Positions 31,853-45,232 of a stretch of DNA of 64,000 bases are shown here, one piece after another; the first letter of the stretch is position 1, and every line of letters begins with the position of its first letter. The notes under the pieces are model-generated. The model saw nothing but the letters and a program-made list of their open reading frames with translations, was not told the DNA's origin and searched no databases. Source of the stretch: Fratercula arctica. Its lineage: Eukaryota > Chordata > Aves > Charadriiformes > Alcidae. Both the position numbers and the translations under genes were made by a program. The DNA lies in assembly GCA_947846985.1 (NCBI GenBank), contig CANTUZ010000020.1, forward strand, positions 7,413,459 to 7,477,458, read 5' to 3'.

Positions 31853-34517
31853 AAACCCCCATGTTTGATCATTAAAAGTGGTTCGACTCTGAGCTGGCTG
31901 AAGGCAGCTTGGGTGAAGGCGGTGATCCGGTGCAGACCCCGGCGAGCCCCCGGCTCCCCGGGTTGTGACAGGGGAGTGGTGGCAGGACCGTGGGCGCTCG
32001 TCCCCGCGCTGCCTCCCGGGTTGGGGTTCAGCCCCACTCGGCACCGTCTCACCCCACTGGAGGTGAGTCTCTGCCATCGTCTGGCTTAACATAGGACTGT
32101 GCGGAGCAAGCGACCTCAGAGGGAGCCTGGGGGGCTCTGCTGTGCAGTAACGCGCGGAGGAGGGGGCTGTTCACGGGAGGGAAAAGCAGCAGAGATGCAG
32201 GGGCACTTCGTATTCACCGTGGGGTGGAAACGCACCTGCTCTGCTGCGGGGTCCTGCCCCGATGCCCCGGCCACCCCCCGGCACCTCACAGGCTCCGCTG
32301 CTCCCACGCACAGGAGGCCACCTCCCACCAGGCCTTACTGACTTATGTTTTTCTTGTTTAAATATTTATCTACCCCATTAGGAGAAAGCAAAGGTTGTGC
32401 CACAGCTGGTGGGATCATCAGGGCCCTAAGTGCTAATAGGTGTTAATTGCCCTGTGGGAGGTCCTAGCCCCCCCCAGGGATGTGGGGACCCCTCTGCCCC
32501 CTGGGAAAATGGTGGGTTTTGTCGCTTTTGTGGCTGCCCCCAGTTCCTCTGTGCCCCCCGAACCCCAGGGCTTCCCAGCTCTTTGCCCTCCCAGCCATTC
32601 CCTCGGAACTGACAGATTTTCAGGAAAATTCAGCCTTGACTTCAAGGTCACCAGTGGCAGAGACTCCACCATGTTCCAGTTTAGCCCAGGGCAGGTTACC
32701 TGCAGCCATTATGGACAGTCAGACCCTCCCCATCACGGAAGGCTGTTAAAGCCCCTCATTTCCAAGCGCCTGGTCCCGTTCAGCCACCCGATGGAGGTGG
32801 CCCTGGGACAAGGGCTGTCCCTTTCCCGTGTCCCCACTGCGGGGCTTGTGGGCTGCAGCACGGGATGGCTCGTGGCCCCGAGCCCCCACCCTGGGCAGTG
32901 GCCAGGAGAGCCCCCCCGCAGCAGCCGCGCTCCGCAGCCGTGTTATCGCTTTCCCTAATGAGGGGTTAGTGGAAAATATGCTAATGTGGCTGCTCCAGTG
33001 AAGTCACTGCTTTCCTTGTGAGTCTCCAGCTCCTTGGGCTTTAATTGCCAGATATTTTATCTCTTTAAAGAAGAGTCTCTGTAAGTAATAATCCCTTTCA
33101 TCTCTGCTCCTCTTGAAAAATACTTCTCTTTGGAAGGCAATCTGATAAAGTAAATTGAGAAGTTGTGCTAACAGTAGGAAAGAGAAAGCAAGATCTTCTG
33201 GCTAATTTTTTCCCCTTTGTCTAATTCTCAGGGATATTGGCTTTTTTTTCCTCCCCGACTTTTCCAGCTCACAGGAGCTATTGATAAAGTGAGGCGGTTC
33301 TGCACGTAGTATTAGAAACAAGGGAACTAAAATCAAAAGTAGGCAACTTAAACAAGTGTATTATAAAGTTGCTATTGTATTGAAACAAGAAGAGGGGGAT
33401 AATTTCTCCATTTAACACTTTCTTAATGGCTGGTTGGCAAGTATAATCACAGGCTTTTAACTTCAAATAGGTATTTCTGCCCACATAACATCTGGCTGAG
33501 GTCTAACTCATCACACATGAATTGGGAGGCAACAAATCACTCTATCGAGGACTTCTCAGCAGAAGTGGGAGGACAGTGGAGCTTGAGATGATCTCGGAAG
33601 CACTAAGAGGGACACACAATGGCAGCAGCTTGCCTACAGTCCTTTGCACTTTCCAATGAAAATAGAGAATAAGCTGAAACCAAATTCACCAGAAATGTTT
33701 GCTTGGAGCTCTGTTGCAGAGAGGGAGGGCTCAGGCCTTCGTGTCAGCATGGGCTGGGCTGGAGCCAAACCCTCCTCTGAGCGCTGCCGGCATCTGGCCA
33801 GATGTGCTGAGACTGGGGTCAGCCAGCCGTCACTTCTGAAACGGAGATGGTCTCCTTCCTCTGAAAGTGGGATCTGCCGATGAACAACAGGGATTGGGAA
33901 ATGTGTGCTTAATCACAGCTCTGTGCTATTTCTGATTTTCTCATCGTCCGTGAGCTGGGGGATCTACAAGGCAGTTTTACGGCTCTGGGGACAGGAGAGC
34001 CTGGGATCATGGGCGCAGAGGGGGGGGTCTGCAGGGTCGGGAACGACGAGGGGCCAGAGAGGCTTTCGTGGGATACCTGTCCATCCGAGGGATGACCCTG
34101 GCCTGGTGTCCTGCAAAGCCTGGGACTGGCTGGTCCATCCAGGGGTGCTCAGCCTGGCGGGGGGACCGTCCTGGGGAGTCCTCTTGTCCGTGGCCATTTC
34201 TGCCTGGGGGAAATGATGACAATGATGAGAGATTTGAGGGTGAGCACACTGGGCCACAGCTGTGTTCAGCTTGTCTCCGCTTCCCCCAGCCCCACTGGGT
34301 CCCTGCAGGCTGGTGCTGGTGGTGCCCGGGCTCCGCTCACCCTCCCGCTGCCGGGGTGCCCGCTCCTCCTGGTCCTCCTGGCAGAAGGAATAAAAATAAA
34401 GTCTTCAACTTCAGATCTCACCACCCCGTCAGAGGAGCTGTGGTTCGTGACACACACAAAGTTTCATTATTTTCCGGACAGTTTCATTTACTAACAGAAT
34501 TTGCGGTTATTTCAGTG

Positions 34518-34528
34518 CTTTGATCAAG
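34518..34528. promoter_or_regulatory. Candidate TCF/LEF site
   Basis: CTTTGATCAAG contains the TCF/LEF core CTTTGATC and is nearly palindromic. It lies in an AT-rich intergenic block. It is only a motif match. Confidence 0.3.
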
Positions 34529-35039
34529 ATGGATTACTCTGCGTGCGCTGCTCCCGTTTGTGGTGATGTCTCTGTCTCCAGCCAAGGATATCGCTGACAC
34601 AAGAAGACCCACGCAGGCAGCTCACACCATCCCAGGGATTTCATGCATCCTGAAGTCTACACGATTTCACTAGGATTTTCTTTGGGATGTTTTTATTACT
34701 AATGCTATTATTATGAAAGATGTTTCCTGAGGACAGAAAAATACTAGCTCAGCTATTCATCTAAGCAGTTCTTTAATTTCTTTCCTCTCCAAAAATCAGC
34801 TCCCCGGAGCCTTTCTGGAATAGATCCGAATTTTCTACTTAACACGTCCTCCTGAGGCAAAAATGCTGAGGGCTGCAGTGCTTCTCCCTGTGCAAAGGAG
34901 GAATGGGGTTTCCCTCCCCGGTGCTTTGCCCTGGCACTGGCTGCAGTTTGGGGATCGTGGGCCGGCTCCAAGGAACACGAGATAAAGCTTTGTTTGTCCA
35001 TTTGCCTCTGGCTCCCCATCCCCAGCGAAACACCGAGTT

Positions 35040-36150
35040 TGGGGTGCGCAGCCCCCTCGCCCCCCCGCCGGCCGGGAAGGACGAGTGGCGCAGGCGGGGG
35101 CGGGTGCCCTGCTCTGCCCGGGATCTCCCGGCACATCGGCGCCTACGGCTGCACCGGCGCTGGGCGGGACAAGGGTGCGGGAACCCAGGGGGGCCGGAGC
35201 AGCTGCCCACCAGCGCAGCACCCCTGGCTCTGCTCCATCTCTCTGCTGCAGGTGTCTGACAACATGGAGGGAGATATAACCATGGTAACTGTGATTATTA
35301 CAGAAAATTGCTGCCATTACTACAGAGGCAGGGTCAAAACAAACAGAAATTACCAATTTTTCTGTTTCTAATAAAATACAGGAGTGTATTATTGACTCAC
35401 TAATTGCTCAGTTAAATGGATTTCTCCAAAATTACCTACCAACCCTTGTGAATGAAAATGATGCAAAGATGAGCACTTCCAGGGAATTGCTCAGGCAAGG
35501 AAAAATGAAAAGTCTGATTAAATACCAGAGGCAAAGCCACTGGAGGAGCGTCTGTCCGAGGAGCCCAGATGTCTGACACAGAGGGGCAGCCGCCCATCCT
35601 GCGTCAGGGCAGATTTTGAGCCGAGGTGTTGCACTAGTGGCACCCGCCACGGTGCGGGTGGGTGCGCGGTGCCGGTGCTGCGCAGGGTCCTTCCCCAGAC
35701 CCGCCTGCGAGCGCCCACGCACACGCGTGTCCCCGGTGCGTCCCTGTCCCTGCTCCCAGAGGGCACTCGGTCATCCCCCAGTCACCCGAAGCAGCCTGCT
35801 TTGTTCTCCATCCCCTGCCAAGAAGCAGTGCTCCGAGGCTTAATAGCTCTTAATTCAAGCTATAAACTTTGTGTGGCTGCAGAGACATTTTAGCGTTGAT
35901 TTAGAGCAACGGCGCTTTTCAGATTGCCCGGCCCCAGGCTGGCAGAGGAGGGCCCAGGTCTGAGCGAGAGCAGTGAAGTGCGGCTGCAGGGGGAGAGCTC
36001 CGCGCGGGGGCTCGGGGGGCTCCAAGGAGGGGCAGGGCAGGGCAGGGGCACCCCCTCGACCGCAGTGGGACGGATCCCCCCGCCCGGCAGCCCGTGGGGC
36101 AGCGATGCACCAGGCAGGCTCCCGCGGCGGGGCAGAGCGTGAGCTCGGAG
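35040..36150. promoter_or_regulatory. Cluster of CpG-rich patches in intergenic DNA
   Basis: Three short CpG-dense patches (about 35,040-35,215, 35,620-35,760 and 35,990-36,150) are separated by AT-rich DNA. No known gene starts here. They could be an orphan CpG island (enhancer or non-coding RNA promoter) or simply GC-rich microchromosome sequence. Confidence 0.3.
35276..35289. promoter_or_regulatory. Candidate RFX X-box
   Basis: ATAACCATGGTAAC matches 12 of 14 positions of the palindromic RFX consensus GTTRCCATGGYAAC. It sits at the edge of an AT-rich block right after a CpG-rich patch. Function is inferred from the motif only. Confidence 0.35.
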
Positions 36151-39100
36151 TGGGAACGCGAGGCCTTTAATACGTCATTAGACCATGCGACCAAGGGGAA
36201 AATGAGAACAAAGAAACAAACTTTAATGCGCCCATTAACTTGCAATGGAAAACCAGTCCCTGACCACCAGGTAGCTGCTTCTTGCCAAGTGTTGGAGTCC
36301 AGCCCATGACTTTTGCAGCCCTTCTCATCTTTTAGTTTTCACTCCCTTTTAACCTAAAATTGCTTCAAGCCTTGCAACCTGGAGGACTCCAACAGCCAAA
36401 CACACAGGTCACAGAGCAGAGCTGTGCTTTGTAACTGGCTCCTGCAGAAGATTGCTCCTCACAGCTTTGTTCTAAATTGTCAATTCTTCCTTGACTGCAG
36501 GTTTTCGGGAAAGCAGGGTTTTAAATTAAAAGCAGTTTTCCCCAACTGAGCCACCTCTGATGTCAGTGTCATCTGCCATCTCCTGCTTCTCTCCATTCCC
36601 AACCCAAGCTTGCCGCAGAAATTGAAATGCTCAGCTTGTTATAGCATAAATGAAGAAAGAAATATAATTTAATCAAGAGGCATCAGTACCAATAAATCCC
36701 ATGACATGTTGCACAGCCGGGGTGCAGTGTCATCACGCCGTGTATTGACTGCGCAGCGTCCCCGTGCCATGTTCAGCTGTTTGCCCGCAAAACAGGCAAT
36801 TGTGGGCCACTGATGTGCGTCGCTGGCTCTTCTGCTTTTCCCTTCATTGCAAGAGCCACTTTCATAGGCTTAGAGAAACATGCAATTTTAGGCAATAATT
36901 ATTTTCATTGCATCACCAACTCCATTCCCCCTGCTGGGAACTCTCGCTTGGGGCCAAACAAATCAAATCTGCCAGGGCCTTCAGCACTGTGCCCAAAGGC
37001 GACCCCCCCAGGGTGCGGGGACCCTCCCGGCTCGGGGCTGCACCCCGGCACTCGCCGTGGGGCCGGGATGAGGCCACGGTCCCCTCACGCTCCCAGGGCC
37101 GCACATCTCAGCGCCGGCTGTTCTTCCCACAGCACCGTCCCTGCGCCCTCGCTGGGCAGAGGAGACATCGCTCGGGTGGAAGGAGGCTATTTCAGACTTT
37201 AATTCTCACATTTTAATGCTTCCTCTGGCTAAATAAATCCTTATGAAATCCAATCTCTAGCCAACCGTGGTTCGCCCTGAAGTATGTTTGCTGCTGACAT
37301 CTGATGATCCTGCTTCTGGCAGCACAAATACCTATTGCTGCTGGGACTGTCTTTGCTGTGGAAAACATCTTATTTTTTTGCTGATCATTTGCTGATCACA
37401 CCAGAGAAATTCCAGGTTTCAGAAAGGGACTTGATTTTTAAGTACCGTGGATTTGTGACAGAAAATAATGAAGACCTCCTTTGGCATTTTTGACATCTTT
37501 GCTTGCTCATGAGAAGACGTGGGGCGTGGGGCGCAGCCAAGGAGCCATTCACCCCTTGGTGGGTTGGGGCGTGCGGGGCCTCCCCCACTCACAGCCCCCA
37601 GAACCATCACCCTCTGCAGCCAGACAGAGGGTCCCCATCCCGCACCATCAACATCCCAAGCCATCCTTTGGGAGCGAGGTATCCAAAGAATGCTGGGACC
37701 ACCGCTCCCATCCAGCACAGCTGGTATCACACAGCGGTGGCTGCGGGACAGCTCTGGGTTAAGGTATTTTATGACTTGTGGTGGCCATGAGTGCTGTGGG
37801 GCAGGAGATGTCCCTGTTTTGAAGCTCCAGCTGGGCAGAACGTCCTGAAATGCTCCCTTACTGCAGCAGTGTCCAGGAGACCCCGGGGCGGCACAGTCCT
37901 TGCTGGTGGCATCGTTTGGAGGGATGCTCAAACGAGGACAAGGGATGAGCCTGGAAGGATCCTCTCCTGCACCAGCACCAACCCATTTATCTGGAACAGA
38001 TACCTGGCTGCTGTTTGTGTGATGCCGTTCAGGGGCTCAGTGTTGCTTTCCTGTTGGGGCTGCAGGAGGGGGAAGCGCTGCCCGTCCCCTGGGGACAGTC
38101 AGGGAACAGCCTGAATCCACAAACCCTTTCACAGAGCGTCTGTGGAGACGTGGGGTTTCTGCTGGTTCATCCCCCAATGGGTTTGCGCAGCGAGGGAGCA
38201 GCTGAGGGTGCACACAGGAGCCCCGGGCACTGCATCCCTGCTGCTGGAGCAGTGCTTGGCCAGTCCCAAGGGGCCATGGGTGCTCCGTGCATCCCGAGGA
38301 GGAGCATCCGCCGCCCCGGCTGCAGCTCGGCCCCGGTGCGGGACCCGCTGGGGGTCCCTCTGTGCTCCCAGCGCATCCCCATGGAGGGACCCGCTCCATC
38401 GGAGAGGGACGGGCAGAGCAGCTCGGCAGCCCTGCAGAACGCACACAGCGTGCAGCAATTAGAGGTTCATTAGATAAAGCCGAGGTTATGCAACAGGCAG
38501 AGGTCCTCCTGGTTTCTGTAGCTATTATGTCCTAGAAAAACTGCATTAACTCATCCCCAGCAGGCAGGGGCCGTACCCAGATTGCTGCGCAGTCAGAGCA
38601 GACGCGCTCAAGGGGTTTGGCCGTGCAGTGCTGAGCCGGTCGTGTCCTGTGGAATGGGGCCTGTCCGAGGGACCAAAGCCCCCGTCGGGCTGGCGCAGGG
38701 ACCGGGGCTGCCGGCACCGGAGGGGGAGACTCAGTGGGGCATCCATGGCCTGGGACCGAGGGGCTGGAGGGGTAGGCAGCATGGTCTCGAGCATCAGAGG
38801 AAAATCAGCAGCGCAATGAGCAAAATCCTCCTTCATTTATGCAAGCTGTCCGAGAGCAAAGCCAGCAAACTGACTTAATTAAAAAATTACTGCTTTTCCA
38901 CTCTGTCCCTCATGGCAGCGAAGAAACCCTCATCTTCTAAGCCAATTTGAAATGGAGAGGGGCGTGCAGTTGCTATCAGGAGATTAGGTGAAAGTCTTCC
39001 ACTTTGGAAGCAATTAACAATCCAGAAAGTATTTACGTATGTGAATTGATGACTGGGTCACATTTCCCAGTCACCGATTTGCTATGGGACATTTCTCTGC

Positions 39101-42100
39101 CTGCCCCGGGTCTGGTGGTTCCTCCGGCGCTGCTGCCCCGCCACACAGACCATGTTGAGCCCCCGCAGCCCCTCCTGGCTGCCCCAGCCCCCACGGGACG
39201 TCTGCGGGGGACGCAGCACCATGACCCCCACCCTGCCCTGGGCCCACAGCGGGGCCAGGGTCCCCACAGCTCCTCCAGCCCCGGGCAGGACCACGGGGGT
39301 CTCGGTGTGTCTGGCACCCACAGGTGGGGAGGAGATGCGAGTCTGGGTTTGGGGGGGCTTTCTCTCCTAATCATATGTTTGCCTGTTATTTCTGGTGCTG
39401 CAGGTTGCCACGTCTGCACTTGGCTTTGGTGCTGGCTGTTCCCACGGCAACAGAACATCCTCTGGATTTGCCTTGACCCGTTCTAAGGTACTTTATTAGC
39501 TTTAACGAACTGCATTTTTAATAGAAGCCTACATTGGATTTTTGAAATATATGTGCTTTAAATTCTATGTTTTTAATTACAAATTACATGGGAACATAAG
39601 ATACATAATTATGTTTGCATGACTAACACACTGTCTTAAAATATATATATATAAAGCTGTAAAATATAATTACAAATTGTCTTCGAGAAAAGTCCTGGGG
39701 AAAAAAGCCCCAGCAGTTATTGAACATTCACGTAGCCTCAGCACTGGAGGCGGACTGCAGAGGTGCATAAGCCAAGCAGAGCCACTTCTGCCAGGCTCAC
39801 CTGCAGCACTGGCCTCTTGACAGCCCTGATTTCGGGTGATGCTCACCCCGGAAAAAAAAGAAGCTATGTTACCTTTTTTTCCAAAATTAAGACTAGATTT
39901 TTTTTTTTGCTGTGGAGACATATAAAAAAACCCACCAGTGTGAAAGGGAAAAAACCCACCTCTTCCCAGGTGCCCGAGTGCTGAGTGTATTCACATTCAC
40001 CATGAGATTGCTGCTCCAAGACGAAGCATCTCGGGACTGTGTTCTCCCAGAGGGCAGGAGCAATGGGCAGCGCCGGCAGCGGCCGCTGCTGCTCCTGCGG
40101 AGGGACGGGCGCCGCGGCGTCCCTGCACCCTGCAGCTGCATAACCCGGGTTCCACGGGCTGTCACTGGGACCCAGCCCCTGCACCCCGGCCCCGAACACC
40201 CCGGCAGCGGCTAAAGAGAGTAGAGCAGTTGGTTTTGTGCCTCTCGGAGCTGTGACTCTGTATAAATGACAAACAGAGTTGCTAGTCCCAGGGAGGCCAT
40301 CCCTGCACAACGCATTATAACTAGAAATTATATCCCTGACCTGGCATTTAAATAAGTGCACAGCTGTACTGATATATATAATCTTAATGGCAGGAAGAAT
40401 GATCAGGGCCCTGGGGGAGAAAACCTCTAGCAAAATGAGAATGAGAAGTCTAGGGTTGCTAGATTAGAGAGATGATTAAGAGGGCAAATAACAAAAGTAG
40501 AAAAAATGAAGAACAAATAGAGAACTGAGATAAGGATCTTAAGGAACGGGGCAATACTTTTGTCAAAGGAGCTATAATTTGCTGTTTAATTTATTACCTT
40601 ATGACATAAATGAAGACAAAAGTATCTGGACTGAGGATACTTGGACTAAAGACTGAGGCAGGATTGGGGTCTGTATGGGACTGGGTATATGTGATTACAT
40701 ACTCTTTATACATACTCAAGAATTATGTGTAAATAAAAGGTTTTGAAAGAAATAGAATAAAATTTAAAAGGAAGCACACACAGCTGCTCCTGCTAGAGAG
40801 TTTCTGCTGAGCCCACAGCAGGCACAGGCCAGCGCGAGTCGCCCGTGTCTGTCCCTGCTGAGTCACCCTTCGGATGCTGTCACCATCGGAGGCAACTGAC
40901 GAGTGATGCAGGAACACCGAATATCCCGTGTGCCCCTGCCCTGTCTGCCGCTTCCAGCATCTGAATGGCTTCAGTGAGGCCACACGGAGTCAAGTGATTT
41001 GTGATCCAGAGTCCAAATACCCCGGGCTGTCAGTCCCTCCTGCGGCTCCCGCCATCCAGGTAGAGTTTGTGAGTTTTGTTCAAGTTCGCACAAAATCTTC
41101 CTGTGGAATCAATGATCCACAGCTGTAAAAGGCAGGGACACGTAGCCAACCTTCATATGGCAGCTGTGACACACACACATACACATTCAGCATCATTATT
41201 GAGTTTCAATGTATTTCTTAGGGGTTTTTTCCCAAGATAATTACAGAGCATGTTTGTTTGTTTCTTTAAACCCTGTAAAACCCCAGTGGTTTTCATCCTC
41301 ACTGGCTTTTTTTAGAGAATAAATATAAATTGTTATGAAAGATTCTTCTCTTTGCCACACCGTGCATTGCTCCCATCTTTCAGAGCATCACCTGAACTGG
41401 GCTGTTTCATCCCAGCAGTAACTTTGTCAGGGACAACGCTCCTGATTTGCTGGAAAAGGCAGCTCTGTGCTAAGAGCAGAAGGTGAAGGCTTTTCCAAGA
41501 GGCCGTGAGCTGCTGCTGACATTCCCAACAGCACAGCCTCGGGGCGCCTCGCCGAGCAGCTGGCTGCCTGGAACCGAGGACGTCTGGGGGCCGTGGGACT
41601 GTTCAAAGAGGGGACATCGGAGACCACCCATTGTGGACCTTTGGCGAGCACCAGTGATGGCACTGGGACGCAGTGCTTGGTGCCTGGTTTCAGCAGCAGT
41701 TCTGCAAAAGCATCAGGCCTGGCAGGGCAGGGCAGGACAGGACACTCCGTACGTCGCTGACACCCATGTAGCTGGGGAGCAGCTGCTGCCCTGGGGGGGG
41801 CCATGGGTCAAGCCCCAGCCGAGCAGGGACAAGGGGCTTCCCGCAGCCATCACCGTCCCCGCTCCCTGCGCAGCACAAGAGCACAGTGTCACCGTGGCCA
41901 AAACTCACTCTCCGTTGGGCGTTTTTCACTTTTTTCTCACATACCAAGTTATTTTGTTCCCAAATCAGTGGGAAGACCCTTAGCTGGGGCAGCTCCTCAG
42001 CCCTCTGACCCCCTGTAATGAGCAGCGCGATGGACCCATGGGGTTTCACTTCTCCCTCTGTCCCCATCATTAAACTAGCAGTAATTAAGTGGCAGCCCGC

Positions 42101-43755
42101 ACTTCAGTGTCTCTTACTCTTCCTGCAGCCGGTCATTGCTCTATGAAATTGGAGACTGCGAGACTAAAACTAAAAAGAAAGGAAATTAAAAAAAAGGAAG
42201 GTCTGGGAATGCTCATGTGTGTTTATTTTGCATGCAGTGCTCAAAATAAAACAGGCCACTCATTTGCGGCTGCTCGCAGACTTTGCAAAGTGATGGGCAG
42301 CCAGTACTTGTTCTGTGAGTCCCTGGACGCCAGCGCCGCAGCCCCTTCAGCAGCCGCCCGGTTCTGAGCGGGACCGACGGCAGCAGCGTCCCCCCCCGGG
42401 CAAGTGACATTCACCTTTGCAGTGGGGTTCAATGGGCCACAAGTCCCTCAATGGCAAACTCTGCCATGGGACATGGACCTATGGTGGTCCTCCTTATTTT
42501 GCATGGTAATAATTTAAACTTCCCTGTGAGTTACTATTATGTGGTTAAGAGCAGCATGGGAAGTGAGAAGGAGCAAGAAAGCAATTTAACTAATCCTGGG
42601 ATGGCACTTGTGCCAGGCTCAGCTCCTTTTCAGAGTTATAATCCCTCTCTAGATGAAAGGGAAATATTTGCGCTTGTGCGGTGTATCTCGTTTCTATTAG
42701 TGTGACCGATCTTCCCGAGTGGCTGCGTCGAAGCGATGACAAACACACAATGGTTTGATTATCCCCTCACTGAGGGATGTGGCAAAATCTCAGCATTTAA
42801 AATATAAGTGTAGGGGGTTGAGCCAGCGAGGCGTGGGTGTTATTCACTAGCGTGAGATCCAGTTTTCCAGTAACGCAAGTGACAGCCAGTATTGAGTGGA
42901 AATTGATTATCTGTGTGAAGCAAGGATTAAAAATAGAAGCTTTATGTCAAACCCCACGTATGTTTTGACTAAATCCTAGATAACAAGAAGAATGGATAAA
43001 AGACAGAGATTATACAGAGAAATCCAAAAACCAAGAAGCCAGGATTAAAGAAGAAAAGGATATGAGTGGGTTAGAGCAATTAATGATTGTCAAGTGCCAT
43101 CCTCGCATCCAGCCGGGACCTCTGTGCCTTCTCCTGGGCATGTCCTGCGTTACGGGTGCTTCGATCTGCAAACCCGCACGAGGCGCCTCCAGTTCATGGT
43201 GCCCAGCACCCCCAGCTCAGTTCAGCTCGGGTCAAGGTCAGGGGGATTGGGGTCAGTTTTTGAACCATCCACGACTGTAAGTGAATTATTTTGAATGGTT
43301 AGAAACTCTTTCCATAACAAGACCTGGAACGCTCTCAGAAAGGATGGGTTGTCCCGAAAAGGGGCCTCCTCAGCCATGTCCCTCGGTGGAAGTCTACAGT
43401 ACTCGTTGTGCTGCAAAGCTAATGCAATTCTAACACCTTTTTGTTTCAATGAACTGGAAGTGCTTGACATGTATTTTCTTTCCTCTGTGACTAGTGCTCA
43501 GCCATTCCCCAAGGGATGTGCATTGACTGTCGCAGGAAAACCAAGAACTGCAGAGTTTACGGCCTAACGAGTGTCTGCTTCAAACCACGCCGCCTGCCCT
43601 TGCAGTGCCTCATACCACGCAAGGGTCTGTTATCATCCCATTTTATAGCATCTGCTGCGATTACTGTAACCATCTAAAATCACATACCACACAATTACTG
43701 CTTTCACAAGAGGAAGTATTTCACCAGACAAGGCAAGACTTACAAATAAAATAAT

Positions 43756-43761
43756 TTTATT
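43756..43761 (-). terminator. SYT6: Poly(A) signal AATAAA of SYT6
   Basis: AATAAA on the minus strand, followed about 25 nt later by GT-rich cttgccttgtctgg. It sits about 1.5 kb after the SYT6 stop. Confidence 0.6.
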
Positions 43762-44410
43762 GAGTTTCTGCTTCTATAGCATGTGGCACATAAAGAGAAT
43801 TAAGACACAAGGTGTGATGAGAAATTATGTATTTGTCCTTCAATGAACAAAGGATTCATCTTACCCAGAAAAACAGACAACAAATACCTTTCTCTGCTTG
43901 TCATGATGTTCAGGGAAGGCTGATGTTGTGACTTTTAGGAAAATGGAAACTGAAGTTAATCTGAAGATAGTGGCCAATGTATGTGGGTCTGCTAACCTGG
44001 TGTGAGGAGAAATGGCTGCCATGCTAGCAAATTTTCTTTTAACTCAAACCCAAAATATTCACATTTACTTAATTTAATTACAGTGGAACAAACAGCACTA
44101 ATGTACTTATTAACTCAGAGAAAAATCCAAAATGAGAAAGTGTCCAAAATCCACAGCTGTCTGATAAAGATCTGCTGTTTTAGCTGCGTTTGCAAAGCTA
44201 ATACTTGGGATGTTATAACTTCACTTTTGGCCTCTGCAGCCAAGGACCCAGCAAAGTTTAATTTTTTCAAAACTTGACCTTCCTGCAGGGTTTTGGCCTC
44301 AGAAACTTTTTTCGTTAAGGAAGTGCTGATAGTTCAAGAAAAAAAGTTTGGAAGGTTTTTTTTAGTATTGGTTGTGTTTCTATATTTCCCTTTACCCTTT
44401 TTTTTCACCC

Positions 44411-44416
44411 TTTATT
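44411..44416 (-). terminator. SYT6: Possible proximal poly(A) signal of SYT6
   Basis: Minus-strand AATAAA within the inferred 3' UTR. Use is unknown. Confidence 0.35.
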
Positions 44417-45232
44417 ACTAGGGTGATATAAGAAATAAAGATCTAGTGTTCATGCAAAGATGTCACCTCTTTCTGTAACATCTTTCCCCCTTTGTGTCCG
44501 AACGCCAGTTGTGGCAACACAGTTCTCTCCGCTCCAGATATCGTGGTGATGTACGGGGGGAATGAGCAGCAGCTACAGAGGAGTCTTCAGAAACTGTTCA
44601 TGCAAGTAGCTCTAGGGAGACTTCAAATACAGGGAAAAAACTGTTTTTCCCCCCTGAGGAATCAGCGGCATTTTTTATATATGACAAAAGGAGTTTGGGA
44701 TACACACTGCACAAACTTCTAACAGCTCGTGAACACCTCTACGTGAACGGGAAACCTGCTGGGCTTGGGCTGACCACAAGAGCAAAGAGCTGCTCACAGA
44801 TCAGAACTCTCTCGCGTCTTTCGCTGCTGCTCTTCCAAGCCGGGACAGGCCAGTGCAGATGTCCCCTCTCCTGGCCACCCGTGCTGCCCGGAGACACTCA
44901 GAGCATCTTTGCACTTTTCCAGCCTTCATACACGCTAAAAACTATTTTACATGTTATTTCACAGACCAAACTTCCAGCTCATCTCTCAGTCCACCTTCTT
45001 CTTCTGGAAACAGATCCATACAGTAAAAGCCACAAAAAAAACATCACCTTGGGAAACATATTAGACAAAGACATATTTGACCACAAAACGGGTTTCTGCC
45101 TTTACTTATGCGGGAACAACTAGACTGGAAAGTCTCACTGCTGCCGCTGCCTCTCAGCAACGAATTACTGAGACTGTAGGCCAAGTGCAAAAATAACTTG
45201 GTTTAGTCCCATTTTACTCGCCGCTCTCTGTA

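Larger units (their letters stand above)
29696..43735. other. Gene-free interval between convergent OLFML3 and SYT6
   Basis: About 14 kb. Open frames here are short or GC-driven, with no domain resemblance. The texture alternates: CpG-rich patches (for example 35,040-35,215, 35,620-35,760, 35,990-36,150) and AT-rich blocks with many ATTA/TAATTA motifs (for example 30,880-31,170, 32,940-33,480, 35,240-35,520, 36,620-36,710, 39,480-39,680, 40,240-40,760). The blocks look like developmental enhancer DNA, but conservation cannot be judged from one sequence. A probable SINE fossil lies at 31,735-31,852. Confidence 0.7.
43736..45232 (-). other. SYT6: SYT6 3' untranslated region
   Basis: Downstream (minus strand) of the TGA at 45,233-45,235 to the first good minus-strand AATAAA at 43,756-43,761. 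An earlier AATAAA at 44,411-44,416 could give a shorter form. The region has no coding frame. Extent is inferred. Confidence 0.6.
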
